Source: an uncultured Castellaniella sp.
Lineage (GTDB): Bacteria; Pseudomonadota; Gammaproteobacteria; Burkholderiales; Burkholderiaceae_B
Assembly (NCBI RefSeq): GCF_937988725.1
Contig: NZ_CALKHS010000010.1
Span: 682,001 to 746,000 of the forward strand
Reading direction: 5' to 3'
DNA: 64,000 nt
The notes under the pieces were generated by a model. It ran no database searches, was not told the origin of the DNA, and worked only from the letters and a program-made list of their open reading frames with translations. A program made the translations under genes and the position numbers. Positions within the stretch are counted from its first letter, which is position 1; each line of letters opens with the position of its first letter. Of this stretch, positions 9,497 to 18,430 are shown one piece after another.

Positions 9497-10599
9497 ACCA
9501 CCAGGGTAGCGAAGATCGCCGCCCCCTGGGCCAGCAGCGCATCATCGAAATCGAACTCGGGATGATGGCAGGTCAGGCCGTCATGGCCCAGGAAGAAATA
9601 CGCCCCCGGACACTGGTCCAGCAGATAGGCGAAGTCCTCGGAGGCCATCAGCGGCGTGACCGGATCGACGATGCGATCGGCCCCCAGCACGGCGGCCGCC
9701 GCGCGCTTCACATGATCCACCGGCCCGGCCTGGTTGACGGTCGGCGGGGAACTGAGCAGATGGCGGAATTCGATGCGGCAGCCGTAGCCGCGCGCCGCGC
9801 CTTCGCACAGATCGCGCAGCCGTTCCAGGGCGCGGGCCTGCGCCTCGCGCGAAAGCGTGCGGACGGTGCCGCGCAGCACGGCATGGTCCGCGATGACGTT
9901 GATGGCGCTGCCCGCCTGGAACTGGCAGATGCTGAGCACGGCGGTGTCGAAGGGGCTGATGTTGCGGCTGACCACGGACTGCAGGGACTGCACCAGCGCC
10001 GCGCCGGCCACGATGGGGTCGTTGGCCTGATGCGGCATAGCGGCATGGCCGCCCACCCCCTGGATGTGGATCTCGAACAGGTCGCAGGCCGACAGGATGG
10101 CCCCGACGCGCACGCCCACCTGCCCCGGACCGATACAATTGTTATTGTGCAGGCCGTACAGCTCGTCGCAGGGAAAATCGCGGAACAGACCCGCATCCAC
10201 CAGCGCCCGGGCGCCGGTCAGGGGTTCTTCGGCGGGCTGGAAGATGAACACGACGCGCCCGGCGAAATCCGGACGGGCCGCCAGATGACAGGCCGCGCCC
10301 AGCAGAATGGCGGTGTGGCCGTCGTGCCCGCAGGCATGGGCCACGCCATCGCGGCGCGACCGATGCGCATGTCCGCCCAGATCCTGCATGGGCAGGGCAT
10401 CCATGTCCGCCCGCAGCCCCAGCGTCGGGCCGGATCCCAGGCGGCCGTCCAGGACGCCGATCACGCCGGTGGCGCCGCCGTAGCTTTCGTGAACCGCCAA
10501 TCCCCAGCCGCGCAGCAGTTCGGCCACCCGGGCCGCCGTGCGGTGTTCCCGGTGGCCCAGTTCCGGATGCTGGTGGAAGTCGCGGCGCCAGCCGCGCAT
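9451..10599 (-). CDS. M20 family amidohydrolase (hippurate hydrolase-like)
   Basis: Zinc-dependent amidohydrolase of 382 residues in the M20/hippurate hydrolase group. Metal-site motifs are visible: HACGHDGHTA near residue 84, FQPAEEP near 120, and LHNNN near 150. The protein begins abruptly at MRGWRRDFHQHPELG, whereas relatives normally have some 10-20 residues before RRDxHxHPE. An in-frame amber codon sits at 10603-10605, two codons before this ATG, and the frame upstream of it is open from the guaB stop. No strong ribosome binding site is seen at the ATG. Function of the truncated form is uncertain. Confidence 0.8.
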   Translation of the reverse strand: MRGWRRDFHQHPELGHREHRTAARVAELLRGWGLAVHESYGGATGVIGVLDGRLGSGPTLGLRADMDALPMQDLGGHAHRSRRDGVAHACGHDGHTAILLGAACHLAARPDFAGRVVFIFQPAEEPLTGARALVDAGLFRDFPCDELYGLHNNNCIGPGQVGVRVGAILSACDLFEIHIQGVGGHAAMPHQANDPIVAGAALVQSLQSVVSRNISPFDTAVLSICQFQAGSAINVIADHAVLRGTVRTLSREAQARALERLRDLCEGAARGYGCRIEFRHLLSSPPTVNQAGPVDHVKRAAAAVLGADRIVDPVTPLMASEDFAYLLDQCPGAYFFLGHDGLTCHHPEFDFDDALLAQGAAIFATLVVQRLAAATSSRASAT

Positions 10600-10671
10600 G
10601 GCCTACGCCAGATCATCGCTGATCCGCGCGCCGGCCAGGGCGGCCGCAGGCGTGACGGCGGCCGACACCGA

Positions 10672-12132
10672 TCAGTCGGCCCGGTAGTTGGGGGCTTCCT
10701 TCGTGATCTGCACGTCGTGGACGTGGGATTCACGCACCCCGGCCGCCGTGATTTCGACGAATTCGGCCTGGGCATGCAGGTCGGCGATGGTGGCGCTGCC
10801 GCAGTAGCCCATGGAGGCCCGGATGCCGCCCACCAGCTGGAAGATGATGGCGATGACGCTGCCCTTGTAGGGGACGCGCGCCTCGATGCCTTCGGGGACC
10901 AGCTTGTCGACGTTGTTGTTCGGGTCCTGGAAATAGCGGTCGGCCGAGCCGTCCGCCATGGCGCCCAGGCTGCCCATGCCCCGATAGGATTTGTAGGACC
11001 GCCCCTGGAACAGGACGACCTCGCCGGGGGCTTCTTCAGTGCCGGCGAACATGCCGCCCATCATGCAGGTGGACGCGCCGGCCGCCAGGGCCTTGGACAC
11101 GTCGCCGGAATAGCGGATGCCGCCATCGGCGATCAGCGGCACGCCCGTGCCTTCCAGCGCCTGGGCCACGTCCGCGATCGCGGTGATCTGGGGCACGCCC
11201 ACGCCGGCCACGATGCGGGTGGTGCAGATGGAGCCGGGGCCGATGCCGACCTTGACCGCATCGGCCCCGGCCTCGACCAGGGCGCGCGCCGCGGCCGCCG
11301 TGGCGATGTTGCCGCCCACGACCTGGATGTTGGGGTAGTGTTTCTTGACCCAGCGCACGCGTTCGATGACGCCGGCCGAGTGGCCGTGCGCCGTATCGAC
11401 GACGATGACGTCGACCCCGGCGGCCGCCAGTTTCTCCACGCGTTCGTCGGTGCCTTCGCCCACGCCCACGGCGGCGCCCACGCGCAGCTGGCCCTGGGCG
11501 TCCTTGCTGGCCATGGGGTGTTCGGTGTTCTTGACGATGTCCTTGACCGTGGCCAGGCCGCGCAGCTGGAACTTGTCGTTGACGATCAGCACGCGTTCCA
11601 GGCGATGCTTGTGCATCAGCGCCTGGGCTTCTTCCAGGGTGGCGCCTTCATGCAGCGTCACCAGGCGTTCCTGGGGCGTCATGATCTCGCGCAGCGAGAC
11701 GTCCAGGCGGTCTTCGAAACGCAGGTCGCGATTGGTGACGATGCCCACCAGCTTGCCGCTTTCGACCACCGGCAGGCCCGAGATGCCATGCAGGCGCTGC
11801 AGTTCGATGGCGTCGCGCACCTTCATCGTGGGGGTCACGGTGACGGGGTCGATGACGATGCCGAATTCATGGCGCTTGACGCGGGAGACTTCGCGGGCCT
11901 GTTCGTCGGCGCTGAGATTCTTGTGGATGATGCCGATGCCGCCTTCCTGGGCCATGGCGATGGCCAGACGGGCTTCGGTCACGGTATCCATGGCGGCGGA
12001 CACGAGGGGGATGTTCAGCTGAATGCCACGCGTGAGCTGCGTGGTCAGGCGCGTGTCGCGCGGCAGAACCTGGGAAAAGGCAGGCACCAGGAGAACGTCG
12101 TCGAAGGTGAGCGCTTTTTTGATGAGACGCAT
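10672..12132 (-). CDS. guaB: IMP dehydrogenase
   Basis: Converts IMP to XMP with NAD, the first committed step of GMP synthesis. Length 486 is normal. Features in order: N-terminal barrel strand LTFDDVLLVPAFS; paired CBS domains roughly residues 95-205; the catalytic loop GPGSICTTRIVAGVGVPQ with its nucleophilic Cys near residue 300; DGGIRYSGD; and the flap region ending near EGIEARVPYKG. A TATAAT -10 element lies about 30 bases upstream. Transcription may continue into the M20 gene 72 bases downstream. guaA is not in the window. Confidence 0.97.
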   Translation of the reverse strand: MRLIKKALTFDDVLLVPAFSQVLPRDTRLTTQLTRGIQLNIPLVSAAMDTVTEARLAIAMAQEGGIGIIHKNLSADEQAREVSRVKRHEFGIVIDPVTVTPTMKVRDAIELQRLHGISGLPVVESGKLVGIVTNRDLRFEDRLDVSLREIMTPQERLVTLHEGATLEEAQALMHKHRLERVLIVNDKFQLRGLATVKDIVKNTEHPMASKDAQGQLRVGAAVGVGEGTDERVEKLAAAGVDVIVVDTAHGHSAGVIERVRWVKKHYPNIQVVGGNIATAAAARALVEAGADAVKVGIGPGSICTTRIVAGVGVPQITAIADVAQALEGTGVPLIADGGIRYSGDVSKALAAGASTCMMGGMFAGTEEAPGEVVLFQGRSYKSYRGMGSLGAMADGSADRYFQDPNNNVDKLVPEGIEARVPYKGSVIAIIFQLVGGIRASMGYCGSATIADLHAQAEFVEITAAGVRESHVHDVQITKEAPNYRAD

Positions 12133-12160
12133 AAACTGTGTAGACTCCGGGCAAAGCAGG

Positions 12161-12166
12161 ATTATA
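12161..12166 (-). promoter_or_regulatory. Predicted guaB promoter -10 element
   Basis: Read on the minus strand this is a perfect TATAAT, 28 bases upstream of the guaB ATG. The best -35 candidate at 17 bases spacing is TTTATC, a weak match. It lies in the divergent region shared with the response-regulator gene starting at 12222. Confidence 0.5.
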
Positions 12167-12221
12167 CGCTGTAGGGGGCTCCGGATAAACCCCTAGAAGG
12201 CACGGCAGGCAGGAGACACGC

Positions 12222-12899
12222 TTGCGCATATTGCTGATTGAAGACAACCCCGATCTGGGCGACGCGATCGAAACGAAATTGCGGGCCAGCGGCCACAGCG
12301 TCGAATGGGTGCGGGACGGCCTGGCGGCTTCGCGCTGGCTGAACGGCGGCGGCGACGGCTGGGATGCCGTGGTGCTGGACATCATGCTGCCCGGCAAGGA
12401 TGGTTTCGCCATCCTGCGCGAACTGCGCGATGCCGACTGCGACACGCAGGTGCTGGTCATCACCGCCCGCGCCGAAATCGAGGACAAGGTCAGCATGCTG
12501 GACCTGGGGGCGGACGACTACATGGTCAAGCCCTTCGACCTGCGCGAACTGGAGGCCCGCCTGCGCGCGCTGCTGCGCCGCGCGGCCGGCCACAGTTCCA
12601 ACCTGACCCATTACGGCCCCCTGGCCCTGGACGGCGGCAGCCGCTGCGCGACCCTGGACGGCATCCCGCTGGAACTGGGGCGGCGCGAATTCCGGCTGCT
12701 TGAAATCCTGCTGTCGCGGCTGGGCCACACGGTGGACAAGGAACGCCTGATGAACCAGCTGTTCTCCCTGGACGAGGACGTGTCCCTGAACGCGCTGGAG
12801 CTGCAGATCTCGCGCCTGCGCAAAAAGCTCGCCCACACGCCCATCCGCATCACCACCGTGCGCGGCATCGGCTACCAGGCGGACAGCGATGCCCCATAA
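12222..12899 (+). CDS. OmpR-family response regulator, TctD/QseB-like
   Basis: DNA-binding response regulator of 225 residues. The receiver domain (residues 1-115) has the acidic pair E7/D8, phospho-acceptor D53 (VVLDIMLPG), switch T81 and K103 (VKPFDL). The winged-helix effector domain follows, ending in RKKLAHTPIRITTVRGIGYQ, as in OmpR-type regulators. The start is TTG at 12222, 9-10 bases after an AGGAG. It overlaps the kinase gene by 11 bases, so the pair is coupled. It probably controls the ABC importer downstream, and possibly itself. Confidence 0.92.
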   Translation: MRILLIEDNPDLGDAIETKLRASGHSVEWVRDGLAASRWLNGGGDGWDAVVLDIMLPGKDGFAILRELRDADCDTQVLVITARAEIEDKVSMLDLGADDYMVKPFDLRELEARLRALLRRAAGHSSNLTHYGPLALDGGSRCATLDGIPLELGRREFRLLEILLSRLGHTVDKERLMNQLFSLDEDVSLNALELQISRLRKKLAHTPIRITTVRGIGYQADSDAP

Positions 12900-15399
12900 G
12901 CCGTTTTCGATCCGGCAGCGCATCACCACGGCGGCCATCCTGGTGCTGCTGCTCTCGTCCCTGGGCCTGTTCCTGTTCCTGCGGGACTACGCCCACCGAT
13001 CCTCGGACCAGGCCTTCGACCGGGTCCTGGCCGCATCGGCCCTGTCCATCGCCGGAGCCATCAGCCTGGAAGACAACCGCATCACGGCGGAACTGCCCTA
13101 TGCCGCGCTGGCCATGCTGTCGAGCCAGCAGCGGGTGTTCTACACCGTGCGCGACACCCAGGGCCGCCTGGTGACCGGCTACGACGACCTGGACGCCGGC
13201 ATGCCCCTGGCCGACGCCGCCGCCCCCACCTTCGTCGACCGCCCCTACCACGGCGACATGCTGCGCGTGGCCACGCTGGGGCGGCTGATCAGCTTCAACC
13301 GCCAGGCCCGCTGGGTGACGATCCGCGTGGCGGAAACCCGGGAATCCCGGGACGCCCTGGCCGCGGAGATCCTGCAGCGCGGCGCCATGCCGCTGCCCAT
13401 CATGGCCGCCGTGGCGCTGATCCTGCTGTGGTTCGGCATCAGCCGCGCCTTTTCCCCGCTGCGCGGGCTGGAACAGGAACTGCGCGGCCGCCAGCCGGAG
13501 GACCTGGAACCGCTGACCAGCCCCGCTCCGCGCGAAGTCACCCACCTGGTGGAAGCGGTCAACGACTTCATGCAGCGCCTGCAGGCCATGCTGGACATGC
13601 TGCACAACCTGGTGGCCGACGCGGCCCACCAGGTGCGCACGCCCCTGGCTTCCCTGCGGGCGCAGGCTGAGGTCGCCCTGGAAGAGACCGACCCCCGGAA
13701 GCTGAACGAACGGCTGCGGCGCATCCTGCGCAATGCCGGCAGCGCCAGCCTGCTGGTCAACCAGCTGTTGATGGACGCCACCATCACGCACCGCCTGGGC
13801 GCGCGCAGCAGCGCCTCGGTGGCGTTGAGCGACGTGATCGAGGAAGTCCGCCCGCGCATCAGCCTGGGGGACGCCTCCCGCTTGAAGATTTCCCTGGCCC
13901 CCAGGCTGCGCCGCGCCCGCGTGCGCGGCGACCGGGTGGCGCTGCGCGAAATGCTGCTCAACCTGATCGACAATGCCCTGCGCCACGCGCCCGACAGCCT
14001 GGTGGAGCTCAGCATCGACCCCGCCCCCGAACAGCGCCTGATCCTGCAGGTGGCCGACCGGGGCCCCGGCATCCCGGACAGCGAAAAAGACGCCGTGCTG
14101 AAACGGTTCGTGCGCGGCGCCGCCGCCCAGGCCACGCCCGGATCGGGCCTGGGCCTGGCCATCGTCGAATCGGTGGTGCGCAGCCACGACGGCACGCTGG
14201 TCCTGCGCAACCGCCCCGGCGGCGGCCTGCTGGTCTGCGTCAGCCTGCCCCTGGATCCATCCGGGCCCGCCGGATCCGGATCCAGGCCCCTGCTCGGCGC
14301 CTGCTGCGCGGCGGCCCTGATGCTGGGGCTGCTGCTCGGCGCCCTGCCCGCCCCCGCACGAGCCCAGGTGCAGACCACCCGCTACCCGGCGCCGCACACG
14401 CCCACCGTCACCCTGACCATTGCAGGCCCGACCGATACGCCGGTCTTCGCGGTGCTGGCGCGCGCCTTCCAGCGCAGCCGCCCCGACGTGGCCATCGTCT
14501 ACCACGAAGTCGGCAGCCTGGAGCTGTACGAGCAGACGGTCTCGGGCGCCCTGCCCCCCAGCGACCTGCTGATCAGTTCGGCCGAAGACCTGCAGCTGCG
14601 CCTGGCCAACGACGGCTACGCCCGGCGCTACGACTCCCCGGATACGCAGCGGCTGCCGGCCTGGGCCAGCTGGCATTCCGAAGTCTTCGGCTTCACCTTC
14701 GAACCCATCGTGATGGTCTACAACACCGACCACTACACGGCGGAAACCGCGCCCCGTTCCCGCACCGAGCTGCTGCGCACCCTGGAACGCCAGGGCCCCC
14801 ACGCCCGGATCGGCACCTACGACATCACGCGCAGCAGCGTGGGCCACCTGCTGGCCACCCAGGACGAGATGATTTCCTCGAACTTCTGGGGCATGACCAA
14901 TGCGCTGGGACGCGTGGGCGTGCGGCTGTCGGCCGACACCCGGGACATCCTGGACCAGATCGAAGCCGGCCAGCTGGACCTGGGATACAACGTGCTGGGC
15001 TCCTACGTGCGGGCCTACCGCTCGCGCTACACCCGGCTGGGCGTCATCATCCCCGACGACTATCAGCTGATGCTGACCCGCTCCGCGCTGATCCTGCGCA
15101 CGGCCCGGGAGCCCCGTGCCGCCGAGGCCTTCATCGACTGGCTGCTGTCGCCCGACGGCCAGGCCGTCATCGAGCGGGACGCGGGCCTGGGCGCCCTGCC
15201 CGAACTGGACGCGGATGCGGGCGACGCCCAGCCGGACGGCGACGCCGCCGCCCACGCGCCCAGCATCATCCAGCCGATCGCGCTGAACCCGGCGCTGCTG
15301 GTGGGCCTGGATCAGCAGCGCCATGCCCGCTTCCTGCAGAACTGGCGGCGCCTGGTCACGGATACCCCGAATTCGGCCGCCGCCACGACAGGACGGTGA
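12889..15399 (+). CDS. Sensor histidine kinase fused to a periplasmic Fe3+/phosphonate-type binding-protein domain
   Basis: One uninterrupted frame of 836 residues combines two proteins. Residues 1-455 are a TctE/QseC-like kinase: TM1 about 12-32, a 2CSK_N-like periplasmic domain (FYTVRDTQGRLVTGY), TM2 about 168-187, phospho-acceptor H247 in DAAHQVRTPLASL, N-box N358/N362, G-boxes DRGPGIP (390-396) and GSGLGLA (418-424). Residues 466-492 form a hydrophobic segment after an Arg, ending PAPARAQ, which looks like a signal peptide or third membrane helix. Residues about 505-830 are a binding-protein domain alignable with the protein encoded next (shared LLGYN/NVLGSY-like block, TYDI..S.VG.LLA.QD, and P.DY.L.L.R.A.I). 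The predicted layout places kinase inside and binding domain outside. A Salmonella PgtB/PgtC-like division of labour is the closest known analogy. Confidence 0.88.
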   Translation: MPHKPFSIRQRITTAAILVLLLSSLGLFLFLRDYAHRSSDQAFDRVLAASALSIAGAISLEDNRITAELPYAALAMLSSQQRVFYTVRDTQGRLVTGYDDLDAGMPLADAAAPTFVDRPYHGDMLRVATLGRLISFNRQARWVTIRVAETRESRDALAAEILQRGAMPLPIMAAVALILLWFGISRAFSPLRGLEQELRGRQPEDLEPLTSPAPREVTHLVEAVNDFMQRLQAMLDMLHNLVADAAHQVRTPLASLRAQAEVALEETDPRKLNERLRRILRNAGSASLLVNQLLMDATITHRLGARSSASVALSDVIEEVRPRISLGDASRLKISLAPRLRRARVRGDRVALREMLLNLIDNALRHAPDSLVELSIDPAPEQRLILQVADRGPGIPDSEKDAVLKRFVRGAAAQATPGSGLGLAIVESVVRSHDGTLVLRNRPGGGLLVCVSLPLDPSGPAGSGSRPLLGACCAAALMLGLLLGALPAPARAQVQTTRYPAPHTPTVTLTIAGPTDTPVFAVLARAFQRSRPDVAIVYHEVGSLELYEQTVSGALPPSDLLISSAEDLQLRLANDGYARRYDSPDTQRLPAWASWHSEVFGFTFEPIVMVYNTDHYTAETAPRSRTELLRTLERQGPHARIGTYDITRSSVGHLLATQDEMISSNFWGMTNALGRVGVRLSADTRDILDQIEAGQLDLGYNVLGSYVRAYRSRYTRLGVIIPDDYQLMLTRSALILRTAREPRAAEAFIDWLLSPDGQAVIERDAGLGALPELDADAGDAQPDGDAAAHAPSIIQPIALNPALLVGLDQQRHARFLQNWRRLVTDTPNSAAATTGR

Positions 15400-15478
15400 C
15401 AGCTTCGCTGCCTAAGATGTTCTCCATGGGCCGGCCCGCAACCGGCGCCAGTCCATCACAACAAAGGAGACATCCGTC

Positions 15479-16579
15479 ATGCGACACTCAGTCACGCGTA
15501 CCGCCCTGGCCACCGCCATCCTGTCGGGCATGATGGCCACGACGGCCATCGCGCAAGCCGTACCGCAAGGCTACCCGGCCAGCTACCAGCAGATCATCGA
15601 CGGGGCGAAGAAAGAAGGCAAGGTCATCGTCTATTCCACGACCGACACCAAGGCCGCCAATCCGGTCATCCAGGACTTCGAAAAGCTGTACCCGGGCGTC
15701 AAGGTCGAATACAACGACATGAACAGCACCGAACTCTACAGCCGCTACCTCAGCGAGCAGGCCTCGGGCAGCAACAGCGGCGACGTGGTCTGGAGTTCCG
15801 CCATGGACGCGACCATGAAGCTGGCCGTCAGCTACGCCATGACCTACCCCTCGGTCGAAATCTCCCACCTGCCGGACTGGTCGGTCTGGGAAAAGAAGGC
15901 CTACGGCACGACATTCGAACCCGCCGTCTTCATCTACAACAAGCGCCTGGTCAAGTCCGGCGAGGTCCCCAAGACCCACGCCGACTTCGCCAAGCTGGTC
16001 TCCGGCGACACCGCCCGGTTCAAGAACAAGGTCACGACCTACGACGTGGAGAAATCCGCCGTGGGCTTCATGCTGGCCGTGCAGGACAAGCTCAACGACC
16101 CCAATTACGAAAGCTTCCTGACGGGCTCCAGCAAGGCGGGCCTGGTGGTGCAGTCCTCGACCGGCACCATGATGGAACGGGTGTCGTCCGGCGAAAACCT
16201 GCTGGGCTACAACATCCTGGGCTCCTACGCGGAAACCCGGGCGAAGGCCGACCCCAGCCTGGGGGTGGCCTACCCGACCGACTACGCCCTGGTGCTCTCG
16301 CGCGTGGCCTTCATCAGCAAGGCGGCCCAGCATCCCAACGCCTCCAAGCTCTGGATGGACTACCTGCTGTCCCGGCGCGGGCAGAACGTGATGGCCAACA
16401 AGGCCGACCTGGCCTCGGTGCGCACGGACATCGACGGCGACAATGACGTCGACGGCATGACCAAGAAACTGGGCAAGGCGCTCAAGCCCATCCCGGTCAA
16501 CAAGTCCCTGCTGGACTACCTGGACCAGACCAAGCGCCTGGAGTTCATCAAGATGTGGCGCAAGGACACCGGCAAGTAA
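15479..16579 (+). CDS. ABC importer substrate-binding protein, Fe3+/2-aminoethylphosphonate type
   Basis: Secreted binding protein of 366 residues with a signal peptide (cleavage near TTAIAQA). The mature part opens YQQIIDGAKKEGKVIVYSTTD, the family signature, with TTFEPAVFIYNKRLV and GYNILGSYAE further on. An AAGGAGA site precedes the ATG. It is paralogous to the C-terminal half of the kinase encoded immediately upstream, and feeds the permease/ATPase encoded immediately downstream. An acidic loop (DIDGDNDVDG, near residue 320) is notable but not proof of metal binding. Ligand (iron, phosphonate, other anion) not determined. Confidence 0.9.
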   Translation: MRHSVTRTALATAILSGMMATTAIAQAVPQGYPASYQQIIDGAKKEGKVIVYSTTDTKAANPVIQDFEKLYPGVKVEYNDMNSTELYSRYLSEQASGSNSGDVVWSSAMDATMKLAVSYAMTYPSVEISHLPDWSVWEKKAYGTTFEPAVFIYNKRLVKSGEVPKTHADFAKLVSGDTARFKNKVTTYDVEKSAVGFMLAVQDKLNDPNYESFLTGSSKAGLVVQSSTGTMMERVSSGENLLGYNILGSYAETRAKADPSLGVAYPTDYALVLSRVAFISKAAQHPNASKLWMDYLLSRRGQNVMANKADLASVRTDIDGDNDVDGMTKKLGKALKPIPVNKSLLDYLDQTKRLEFIKMWRKDTGK

Positions 16580-16596
16580 ACCGCCGGCCTCCCCGA

Positions 16597-16635
16597 CCCC
16601 GGTCCGCGCCCGCCTCCGGGCGGCGCGGACCGGGG
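16597..16635 (+). repeat. Intercistronic hairpin after the binding-protein gene
   Basis: A perfect 14-base inverted repeat (arms 16597-16610 and 16622-16635, CCCCGGTCCGCGCC type) encloses an 11-base loop. It sits between the binding-protein stop and the permease start. There is no T-tract on the plus strand, so it is more likely an mRNA-stabilising or partial attenuating structure giving excess binding protein than a full terminator. Confidence 0.75.
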
Positions 16636-16660
16636 CCATCCACTGAAACAGGATGCCCTC

Positions 16661-18430
16661 ATGTCGTTCCTGCGCATACGGCGGCAGTCCCTGCCGCGCG
16701 GCCTGGTGGTGGCGCTGACCGCGCTGGCGATCTATCTGCCGCTGTCGTTCATCATCGTCCAGAGCTTCTTGTCGGAACCCTTCTTCATGCCCGACAAGCA
16801 CGTCGGGCTGGACGCCTTCCGCTTCATCTTCGCCGACCCCGACTTCTATGAAGCGCTGAAAAGCGGCTTCGCGCTGGCCGGCGGCCTGGTCGTGATCGCC
16901 GTGCCGCTGGGCGGCATCCTGGCCTTCCTGGTGTCGCGCACCGATCTGCCCGGACGCCGCTGGATCCAGCCGCTGATCCTGGTGCCGGTATTCGTCTCGC
17001 CCATGGTGCTGGGCTTCGGCTACGTAGTGGCGGCCGGGCCGGTGGGGTTCTTCTCGACCTGGGCGCAGGACCTGCTGGGCTTCGTGCCCTGGAACATCTA
17101 TTCGCTGCCGGCCATCATCGTCATCGCCGGGCTGACGCACGTGCCCTACGCCTATCTGTACATCTCCTCGGCCCTGCACAGCCTGGGCTCGGACGTCGAA
17201 GAAGCCGCCCGCAGCACCGGGGCGTCTCCCCTGCAGGTGATGACGGCCGTCAGCCTGCCCATGGTGCGTCCGGCGCTGTCCTACGCCTCGGTCCTGCTCT
17301 TCTTCCTGGGGCTGGAGGTCTTCGGCCTGATGCTGGTGCTGGGCGATCCGGAAGGCCACCTGGTGCTGTCCACTTACCTGTACAAACTGACCAACAAGCT
17401 GGGGATCCCGTCCTACCACCTGATGGCGGCGGTGGCCATCGTGCTGATCGCCTTCACGATTCCCCTGGTGATGCTGCAACGGCGCCTGCTGGCCAGCGCC
17501 GCCCGCTACGCGACCGTCAAGGGCAAGGTCACCCGCCCCCGCGTGCTGCCGCTGGGCAAGTGGCGCGGCCCGGCCGGCGCCGTCGTCGGCCTGTGGCTGT
17601 TCGTCGCCATCATCGTGCCGCTGACCGGCGTGGTGCTGCGGGCCTTCGTCACCAACTGGGGCATCGGCATTTCGCTGACCGACGTGCTGTCCATCCACGC
17701 CTTCCGGACGATCTGGGAACAGCCCACCCTGATGCGCGCCATCTGGAATTCCATCCTGATCGGCGTGATCGGCGGGGCGCTGGCCGTGGCCTGCTACACC
17801 GCCATCGCCCTGGCCGGACACCGCAAGCAGGATCACGTGACGCGCTTCCTGGACTACAGCGTGCTGATTCCCCGCGCCGTGCCCGGGCTGCTGGCCGGCC
17901 TGGCCTTCCTGTGGATCTTCCTGTTCGTGCCGATGTGGCTGAAGGATTCCCTGGCCGACGGCTGGCTGTCCGCGCTGCCCGGCGCCCTGTGGATGCAGGA
18001 CCACCTGGTCGAACCGCTGCGCGGCCTGCGGTCCACCATCTTCAGCGTCTGGCTGGCCTATTCCGTGGTCTGGATGGCCTACGGCCTGCGCCTGATTTCC
18101 GCCACCCTGCTGCAGGTCTCGCCCGAGCTCGAGGAGGCCGCCCGCAGCACCGGCGCCCGGCAATCCCAGGTCACCCGCCACATCACGGTGCCGCTGGCCC
18201 GCTACGGCCTGATCGGCTCCTGGCTGCTGATGTTCCTGATCTTCGAGCGCGAGTATTCCACCGGCGTCTATCTGCTGACACCCGGCACGGAGACCATCGG
18301 CTCGATGCTGGTGTCCCTGTGGGCCACCGGCGCCATCGACATCGTCGCCGCGCTGTCCTTCATCAATATCCTGCTGGTCGTCATCGGCATGGGTGTCGCA
18401 CTACGTTTCGGAGTCAAGCTTCATGATTGA
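16661..18430 (+). CDS. ABC importer permease, double-domain FbpB/ThiP-like
   Basis: Inner-membrane protein of 589 residues made of two fused permease domains, as in FbpB-type iron or phosphonate importers. Each half carries an EAA loop: EEAARSTGASPLQVMTAVSLP near residue 184 and EEAARSTGARQSQVTRHITVP near residue 493. About twelve hydrophobic segments are visible. The last eight bases overlap the ATPase gene. It is the transmembrane channel for the binding protein encoded upstream. Confidence 0.92.
   Translation: MSFLRIRRQSLPRGLVVALTALAIYLPLSFIIVQSFLSEPFFMPDKHVGLDAFRFIFADPDFYEALKSGFALAGGLVVIAVPLGGILAFLVSRTDLPGRRWIQPLILVPVFVSPMVLGFGYVVAAGPVGFFSTWAQDLLGFVPWNIYSLPAIIVIAGLTHVPYAYLYISSALHSLGSDVEEAARSTGASPLQVMTAVSLPMVRPALSYASVLLFFLGLEVFGLMLVLGDPEGHLVLSTYLYKLTNKLGIPSYHLMAAVAIVLIAFTIPLVMLQRRLLASAARYATVKGKVTRPRVLPLGKWRGPAGAVVGLWLFVAIIVPLTGVVLRAFVTNWGIGISLTDVLSIHAFRTIWEQPTLMRAIWNSILIGVIGGALAVACYTAIALAGHRKQDHVTRFLDYSVLIPRAVPGLLAGLAFLWIFLFVPMWLKDSLADGWLSALPGALWMQDHLVEPLRGLRSTIFSVWLAYSVVWMAYGLRLISATLLQVSPELEEAARSTGARQSQVTRHITVPLARYGLIGSWLLMFLIFEREYSTGVYLLTPGTETIGSMLVSLWATGAIDIVAALSFINILLVVIGMGVALRFGVKLHD

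Noticed and set aside
12850..15324. Open frame of 824 codons opposite the kinase-receptor fusion
   Set aside because: Shadow of the real gene; repetitive Gly/Gln/Arg/His composition and no signature.
16425..16460. EF-hand-like acidic loop (DIDGDNDVDG) in the binding protein
   Set aside because: The spacing of acidic residues does not complete a canonical 12-residue calcium loop with a final Glu/Asp; kept only as a remark.
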